From positions 1 through 49,722 of the forward strand of contig JAUHYL010000025.1 in the NCBI GenBank assembly GCA_030426545.1: a DNA stretch of 49,722 nt, given 5' to 3'. Numbering within the stretch: the first letter of the stretch is position 1; each line of letters begins with the position of its first letter. Shown piece after piece: positions 45,119 to 49,722 of the stretch. The translations under genes and the position numbers were made by a program. Below the pieces are notes generated by a model, which was not told where the DNA came from, made no database searches, and was given only the letters and a program-made list of their open reading frames with translations. The stretch comes from Gammaproteobacteria bacterium (GTDB lineage: Bacteria > Pseudomonadota > Gammaproteobacteria > Pseudomonadales > Halieaceae).

Positions 45119-45909
45119 GCGATGTTCTGTTACGGGCCAGTTGTGCGCTGTCTTTTGTCGTAGCAGTTCCCACTCCCATGGTGTTTATGCTGCGTCCGCG
45201 CAGCAGTCCGACACAATGGGTGTCCACTGAGGAGTACCACCTGTCACCGTCACTGAGAGTGACTGAACACACTGACAGTTTTGGCAACCTGTGTCAGCGA
45301 CTGGTCGCGCCGGTCGGTGATTTTGAGATAAACACGTCCGCCCAGGTGCTGGTGTCGCGCACAGCGCCAACAACAAGTGATGCCGGCTTTGTGGATGTGT
45401 CGCTGTTGCCGGAGGAGGTGCTCAGCTTTCTCCTTCCAAGCCGCTATTGCGAGGCCGATCGCTTCGGCAACATGGCGATGGAGATCGTCGCTGATAAACC
45501 GCTCGGCTATGCTCAGGTAGAAGCCATCACGGAATGGGTGCGCGAAAATATTCGATATGTGCCGCTCAGCAGTACTTATCCCATCTCGGCGACCGAGGTG
45601 AACGGCAGGGGGGAAGGGGTATGCCGGGACCTGGCTCATGTGGCGATCGCCTTGTGCCGCGCGCTGTGCATTCCCGCGAGAATGGTTGTGGGCTATCTTT
45701 ACGAGCTGGAACCGATGGACTCACACGCCTGGTTTGAGGCTTTTGTCGGCGGGCAGTGGCACACCTTTGATCCCACCTTCGCGCACGGCCTGGGTTGGCG
45801 CATCGCGGTAGCCCGTGGCAGAGATGCCGCTGATGTCGCGGTTTACAACCAGTACGGTCCGCTGCTGTTGCCGGAAACCATGCATGTGGCGGTGGACAGG
45901 CTGGAGTAG
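45115..45909 (+). CDS. Transglutaminase-like cysteine protease of the Anbu locus
   Basis: A 264-residue protein with a Bact_transglu_N-type beta domain (LRASCALSFVVAVPTPMVFM then TEHTDSFGNLCQRLVAPVGD) and a transglutaminase-like domain. The catalytic Cys is in GRGEGVCRDLAHVAIALCRA, the His in MDSHAWFEAFVGGQWHTF and the Asp in FDPTF. Family members hydrolyse or form isopeptide bonds. No ATG fits; TTG at 45115 restores the family N-terminus and overlaps a leader ORF. Anbu follows 194 bases downstream, and such genes are recurrent companions of alpha-E and ATP-grasp genes, which occur here on the opposite strand. Confidence 0.88.
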   Translation: MSDVLLRASCALSFVVAVPTPMVFMLRPRSSPTQWVSTEEYHLSPSLRVTEHTDSFGNLCQRLVAPVGDFEINTSAQVLVSRTAPTTSDAGFVDVSLLPEEVLSFLLPSRYCEADRFGNMAMEIVADKPLGYAQVEAITEWVRENIRYVPLSSTYPISATEVNGRGEGVCRDLAHVAIALCRALCIPARMVVGYLYELEPMDSHAWFEAFVGGQWHTFDPTFAHGLGWRIAVARGRDAADVAVYNQYGPLLLPETMHVAVDRLE

Positions 45910-46103
45910 CCCAAAGCCGTGTGAATACCGGTTCCCGGCAGCATCCTCGGGGGCAGGGCACCAGGTACTACGGGCTTCAGCAGGCTTGCCGGCCCCTGCG
46001 GCGGGGCTTGCGGCCACTGGAACAAAATACTCCCTTCAACTGGCAAAACCTGCTATTTTGTTTTCAGATCGATTTGCGATTTCGTACAGAGAGTTTCCCC
46101 CTA

Positions 46104-46892
46104 ATGACTTACTGTGTAGCCGTTGCCACTAATGATGGCCTGGTGTTCTGTTCAGACTCCCGCACTAATGCTGGCCCGGACGTGCTGTCTACCTACAGCA
46201 AAATGCACATTTACGAGTTGGACCGTGAACGCATCATCGTCCTGTTGAGCGCGGGCAACCTGGCGACAACCCAGGCTGTGATCAGCCAGATCGATGCCGA
46301 CCTGGAGGATGTGGAGGGCACTTCCCTCAAGACCTGCAAGAAGATGACCGATGTTGCCCGCTACGTGGGCAAGGTAAGTCGTGAGCAGCAAGAGCAGGCA
46401 GACCAGTCGACCGGCAACTCTGATGTCAACACTTCAGCGTCTTTTATCGTCGGCGGCCAGATTTCCGGCGGCGAGGCGTTCATCTACCTGATTTACTCCG
46501 CCGGCAATTATATTTCGGTGTCCGAAGAGACACCTTATCTGCAGATTGGTGAAAGCAAGTACGGAAAGCCGATCCTCGATAGAATATTAACGCCGAGCAC
46601 CAGCCTGGAGGATGCCGCCCGCTGTGCGCTGGTGTCCATGGATTCCACGGTGCGGGCGAACGCCACAGTGGGGCCTCCGCTGGAGGTGTTGGTCTACGAA
46701 AACGACACTTTCGAAACAGACCACTACATCAAGTTGAATGCGGACGATTCCTACCTGCTGACACTGCACAAAGCCTGGAATGAGTCGCTAAAAACTGCGT
46801 TCCAGGAGTTGCCGCTGCTTGACTGGGAAAAACGTTCAGCACCGCCGTTGACCGCAGTCGTTCCCCGCGGCGCCCCGCCTAAAGGCGACTAG
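46104..46892 (+). CDS. anbu: Anbu: proteasome-type Ntn-hydrolase
   Basis: A 262-residue self-compartmentalising protease of the Anbu (ancestral beta subunit, proteasome-type) family. The start MTYCVAVATNDGLVFCSDSR exposes Thr2 as the probable nucleophile after Met removal; SDSRTNAGPDVLSTYSKMHI is the family signature and Lys near residue 34 is the expected catalytic Lys. SFIVGGQISGGEAFIYLIYS and KYGKPILDRILTP are typical. The ORF extends upstream to 45921 but that part lacks homology-like character. No unfoldase ATPase gene accompanies it, as usual for Anbu. The 3' end overlaps the convergent peptidase gene by 14 bases. Confidence 0.9.
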   Translation: MTYCVAVATNDGLVFCSDSRTNAGPDVLSTYSKMHIYELDRERIIVLLSAGNLATTQAVISQIDADLEDVEGTSLKTCKKMTDVARYVGKVSREQQEQADQSTGNSDVNTSASFIVGGQISGGEAFIYLIYSAGNYISVSEETPYLQIGESKYGKPILDRILTPSTSLEDAARCALVSMDSTVRANATVGPPLEVLVYENDTFETDHYIKLNADDSYLLTLHKAWNESLKTAFQELPLLDWEKRSAPPLTAVVPRGAPPKGD

Positions 46893-47907
46893 CCACCAGT
46901 GCGTCGATGGTTTGCTGTACGAACGTGAGTTTTTCAGCAACCGCGCCGTTGATAACAAACGGATACGGGTCACGTAGACCAAGGCTTCGATTGGTTTCGT
47001 TCAGGCTGACAATAAAGTCGCTCCATAACGCCAGTTGACCCGGCATGCCGTCGCTATCGGTTTTTGGTGTAATCAATCCATAGGCGATAGCCGTTTCCAG
47101 TGTGTCCTTGAGGTGCAGGTAGTGCGCAAAGCACTCTGCCCAGTCCTCCAGTGGGTGACTGCTTGCGTACGCGCTGATAAAGAGTTGCCCCCAATCGGGT
47201 GGTGGCCCGTTATCGTAGTAGATGCGTAACGCGGTCTCGTAGTTCAAGGTCGGATCGCCGAACAGGGTGACGAAGCGAGCGCTGTCAGTCACCAGTTGAG
47301 GATAGAAATAGTGCCCGGCCTCATGTCTGAAATGCCCGAGTAGCGTTCGGTAGCGCTCTCCTGATAACTCGCGCTGCTGCACTCTTTGTATCTCGTCAGC
47401 TTCCATCAGGTTAACGGTGATAAGGCCATCCTTGTGTCCGGTGCTCACGAACTGTTCCAGTACATCCGGGTGGCTGCGCTTGTCTTCGATAAAATCGAAA
47501 CGCATGGGGCCGGCGTGATTGCCATTTCCCGCATCAACCTGCAAGCCGATAGCACCAAGCCCCGCCACGCAGCGCCTTTTGGCGCTTTCCAGCCGCTGCC
47601 ATCGACTCAGGTTCTTCTTGCGCGTGACAACAGGGATCGTGCGATTGAGCTGGCAGGTGGTGCAAAGCGCCGTCGTGTCAGAATGTTCGGCCAGCGGCAC
47701 GAGGCCGTTGCAGACGCCGTACAGTCTGCGATTGGCGCAAAGCTGGAAGAGGTTGCCCTCGCCGTCCGACAATGTTCCGTCGGGCGTTTTGCTTACGCTG
47801 AGCATTTGTGAGGTCGCCGGGTCGAAACCCAATAGTCGGCCGCAGCTGCCACACTCGGTGTTGTCGTGAAAGACGGGCTGCGTGCACGCGCAATAGAGTG
47901 GACGCAT
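46879..47907 (-). CDS. Zinc-ribbon zinc metallopeptidase of the Anbu/alpha-E locus
   Basis: A 342-residue protein. The N-terminal zinc ribbon uses Cys pairs (YCACTQPVF with ECGSCGRLLGF, and later CTTCQLNRT). The peptidase part has the HExxH motif RHEAGHYFYP at residues 195-199 and DWAECFAHYLHL (third-ligand Glu) about 60 residues on. This architecture is the putative zinc-binding peptidase family that accompanies alpha-E and circularly permuted ATP-grasp genes. The protease is probably cytoplasmic, acting on the products of the neighbouring ligase. It follows the alpha-E gene after two bases, so the three leftward genes form one operon. Confidence 0.85.
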   Translation of the reverse strand: MRPLYCACTQPVFHDNTECGSCGRLLGFDPATSQMLSVSKTPDGTLSDGEGNLFQLCANRRLYGVCNGLVPLAEHSDTTALCTTCQLNRTIPVVTRKKNLSRWQRLESAKRRCVAGLGAIGLQVDAGNGNHAGPMRFDFIEDKRSHPDVLEQFVSTGHKDGLITVNLMEADEIQRVQQRELSGERYRTLLGHFRHEAGHYFYPQLVTDSARFVTLFGDPTLNYETALRIYYDNGPPPDWGQLFISAYASSHPLEDWAECFAHYLHLKDTLETAIAYGLITPKTDSDGMPGQLALWSDFIVSLNETNRSLGLRDPYPFVINGAVAEKLTFVQQTIDALVASRL

Positions 47908-47909
47908 TT

Positions 47910-48851
47910 TTATCGAGCCGGACTGAACCAGGTGTCGTGAATAGCCGAGTGAATGGCGAGGAGTTCAATTTGCAGATCATCAATCAGGTCATGCAATTCC
48001 ACGCCGGTTGGCACTCCCCCGAACTCGCTGGAACTGCCGGGTTTGAGCTTGCGCAATAGTGAGCGCACCACCTTGATTGCCCTGGAGTTATCAGGAAGCA
48101 GTTTCATGCTCGATTCGAGCTCCCGGAGGCTGTGCACCAGGGCACGGGGAAAGTGCTCGTCATGAAGCAGGAAGTTGACGACGTCGGACGGGTTTACGTT
48201 GGAGCGCACGCTCAGGCGATACATCTGGTAGGCGCTGAGTGATTGCAACACGCTGATCCACAAAACATTCTGATAAGGTAAGCGGGCCTCGTCCCCTCCA
48301 ATCAGATCTGCGGTGCCCACATCAATAATGCGGCTGATCATGTCGGCCCGTTCCAACATGCGGCCCATGCGTAAGAACTGATAGGCTGCATCGTGACTCA
48401 TCGTGCCAGACAGCATGCCCGTAATTTGCTGGCTGGACTTGATAATGTTGTTCAGGACGGTATGGCGCGAGTCTCGCGGCAGCCCCTTACTGCGGCGCTT
48501 GACAACACTGAGATACAAGCTGTTGATCTGTTCCCAGGATTCACTGGGCAAAATTTCCCGGGTGGTTCGCATATTTTCACGGGCGCCTTTAACTGAATTC
48601 ACCAGAGATGAGTGGTTCTCCTCCTCAGAAAACACGTAGCGAATTACATTGGCTTCCGTAGCGGCACCCGGCAGGCTCGCAAAATGCTCCTTGGCTCCCA
48701 GTACCTCCAGCAACAATTCCCAGTCAGGTTGTAGCGCGCGGGGCAGGTCCAGGATGGATTGATGACGTACCAGAATGAGACGCGCGGTATCCTCTGCTCT
48801 CTCGAGGTACCGCGCCAGCCAGTAAACTCGTTCTGCAACTCGCGACAACAT
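47910..48851 (-). CDS. Alpha-E domain protein
   Basis: A 313-residue all-alpha protein of the alpha-E family. MLSRVAERVYWLARYLERAE then DTARLILVRH is the standard opening; NARENMRTTREILPSE-like text (here KGARENMRTTREILPSESWE), MSHDAAYQFLRMGRMLERAD and PRALVHSLRELESSMKLLP are characteristic. The biochemical role is not established; the family is tied by gene neighbourhood to circularly permuted ATP-grasp ligases and transglutaminases. The start overlaps the ATP-grasp stop (ATGA). Confidence 0.93.
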   Translation of the reverse strand: MLSRVAERVYWLARYLERAEDTARLILVRHQSILDLPRALQPDWELLLEVLGAKEHFASLPGAATEANVIRYVFSEEENHSSLVNSVKGARENMRTTREILPSESWEQINSLYLSVVKRRSKGLPRDSRHTVLNNIIKSSQQITGMLSGTMSHDAAYQFLRMGRMLERADMISRIIDVGTADLIGGDEARLPYQNVLWISVLQSLSAYQMYRLSVRSNVNPSDVVNFLLHDEHFPRALVHSLRELESSMKLLPDNSRAIKVVRSLLRKLKPGSSSEFGGVPTGVELHDLIDDLQIELLAIHSAIHDTWFSPAR

Positions 48852-49722
48852 CAGCTGGCATCCATATCGACGATCCAGGTGTCTTTACTGCCGCCGCCCT
48901 GGGAAGAATTCACCACCAGTGAACCCTTACGCAGAGCAACCCGCGTCAGTCCACCGGCAGTCACGTAGTCACTTTCGCCCTGCAAAATAAAAGGCCGCAA
49001 ATCCAGGTGCCTTGGCTCAATATTCCTGCCGCACAGCGTAGCGGCCGTAGACAGTGCAAGGGTGGGCTGTGCCATGTAGTTGCGTGGGTTCTTCTTGATT
49101 AAATCAGCGAATTGCTGGCGTTCCTTCTTGGTGGCCGCGGGCCCAACCAACATACCGTAACCGCCAGACTCATTCGCCGGTTTCACCACCATTGAATCAA
49201 GATTGGCCAGTACATGGTTCATGTGCTTCTTATTCATGCATAGATAAGAAGGCACGTTCGGAATAATGGGATCCTGATCAAGATAGTATTTAATTATTGC
49301 TGGCACATAGGTGTAGACAACCTTGTCGTCAGCGACGCCAGAACCTGGCGCATTGGCTATGCCGACATTACCCTTACGCCACGCGCGGAACAGTCCCGGC
49401 GTTCCCAGCATGGAGTTCGGGTGAAAAACTTCCGGATCCATAAAATCATCATTGATGCGCCGGTAAATCACGTCGACTCGCTCCAGTCCGCCAATGGTGC
49501 GCATGTAAACCTTGTCGTCGGAGTCAACTACCAGGTCTGAGCCCTCCACCAGTTCCGCGCCCATGCGCTGGGCCAGATAAGCGTGCTCGAAATAAGCGGA
49601 ATTGAAGATGCCCGGCGTCATTACCGCAATCTCCGGCCTGACACCCTGACGGGGCGAAATGGACGTGAGCATATCGAACAACTGGGAGGGGTAGTCGGTT
49701 ACCGGCTGTATAAAGTACTTTT
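48851..49722 (-). CDS. Circularly permuted ATP-grasp protein, partial
   Basis: C-terminal part (about 289 codons) of an ATP-grasp ligase-like protein whose gene enters from the right edge. The visible frame runs to 49722 without a start. Landmarks: IAVMTPGIFNSAYFEHAYLA, QRMGAELVEGSDLVVD, VDVIYRRINDDFMDPEVF and LDSMVVKPANESGGYGMLVG. These define the CP_ATPgrasp family, proposed to make peptide or isopeptide bonds on an unknown substrate. It is the first gene of the leftward ATP-grasp/alpha-E/peptidase operon, overlapping alpha-E by one base of the stop in an ATGA junction. The missing N-terminus prevents judging completeness. Confidence 0.92.
   Translation of the reverse strand, partial: KYFIQPVTDYPSQLFDMLTSISPRQGVRPEIAVMTPGIFNSAYFEHAYLAQRMGAELVEGSDLVVDSDDKVYMRTIGGLERVDVIYRRINDDFMDPEVFHPNSMLGTPGLFRAWRKGNVGIANAPGSGVADDKVVYTYVPAIIKYYLDQDPIIPNVPSYLCMNKKHMNHVLANLDSMVVKPANESGGYGMLVGPAATKKERQQFADLIKKNPRNYMAQPTLALSTAATLCGRNIEPRHLDLRPFILQGESDYVTAGGLTRVALRKGSLVVNSSQGGGSKDTWIVDMDAS

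Overview
The window is a GC-rich chromosomal segment of a marine-type gammaproteobacterium. The evidence is the tolC / yqiB-cpdA-parE neighbourhood familiar from Gammaproteobacteria, an rdgC gene, a complete ectoine/5-hydroxyectoine cluster (salt adaptation), a PEP-CTERM surface protein and a fused NADH-dehydrogenase/SelD protein. A Halieaceae/Cellvibrionales-like origin is my inference; no rRNA or other taxonomic marker is present. Genes are dense on both strands. I see no insertion sequence, integrase, CRISPR array, tRNA or rRNA.

Layout. 1-4250: partial tolC, divergent from yqiB-cpdA-parE. 4279-10224: YceI lipocalin-like protein, alpha/beta hydrolase, an octaheme cytochrome c fused to HEAT/TPR repeats (opposite strand), a class I glutamine amidotransferase and an Old Yellow Enzyme. 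10259-14660: ECF41-type sigma factor overlapping a cytochrome-b-like membrane protein, a PEP-CTERM protein with a good sigma-54 promoter match, a VOC/glyoxalase and an FAD oxidoreductase. 14922-19153: rdgC, then mnmH-selD for tRNA selenouridine. 19131-26096: small membrane protein, K+-channel-like protein, a eukaryotic-type glutathione synthetase, VanZ-like protein, PPK2, glutathionyl-hydroquinone reductase, and a LysR/pirin divergent pair followed by a short ORF that looks like a broken CDGSH iron-sulfur gene.

26141-34173: ectABCD-ask transcribed leftward, continuing into a membrane-anchored TPR protein and a sodium:solute symporter, with a divergent MarR regulator (EctR type). It supplies aspartate-derived precursor (Ask), makes ectoine (EctABC), hydroxylates it (EctD) and perhaps transports a compatible solute. 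34303-40323: PLP desulfhydrase-like enzyme, PI-PLC-like lipoprotein, amidohydrolase lipoprotein and a secreted protein with four exact 90-residue repeats plus a von Willebrand A domain. 40436-44316: a leftward group with a CDP-alcohol phosphatidyltransferase, a cytidylyltransferase and a Rossmann protein (possible polar-lipid head-group pathway), a 57-residue ORF and a secreted protein of exact 33-residue cysteine-pair repeats. 44687-49722: an Anbu (proteasome-ancestor-like) locus: transglutaminase and Anbu rightward, converging on a zinc peptidase, an alpha-E protein and a circularly permuted ATP-grasp protein that runs off the end.

The strongest candidates for under-described biology are the Anbu locus, the CDP-alcohol group with its repeat-protein neighbours, the eukaryotic-type glutathione synthetase and the sigma-54/PEP-CTERM pairing.
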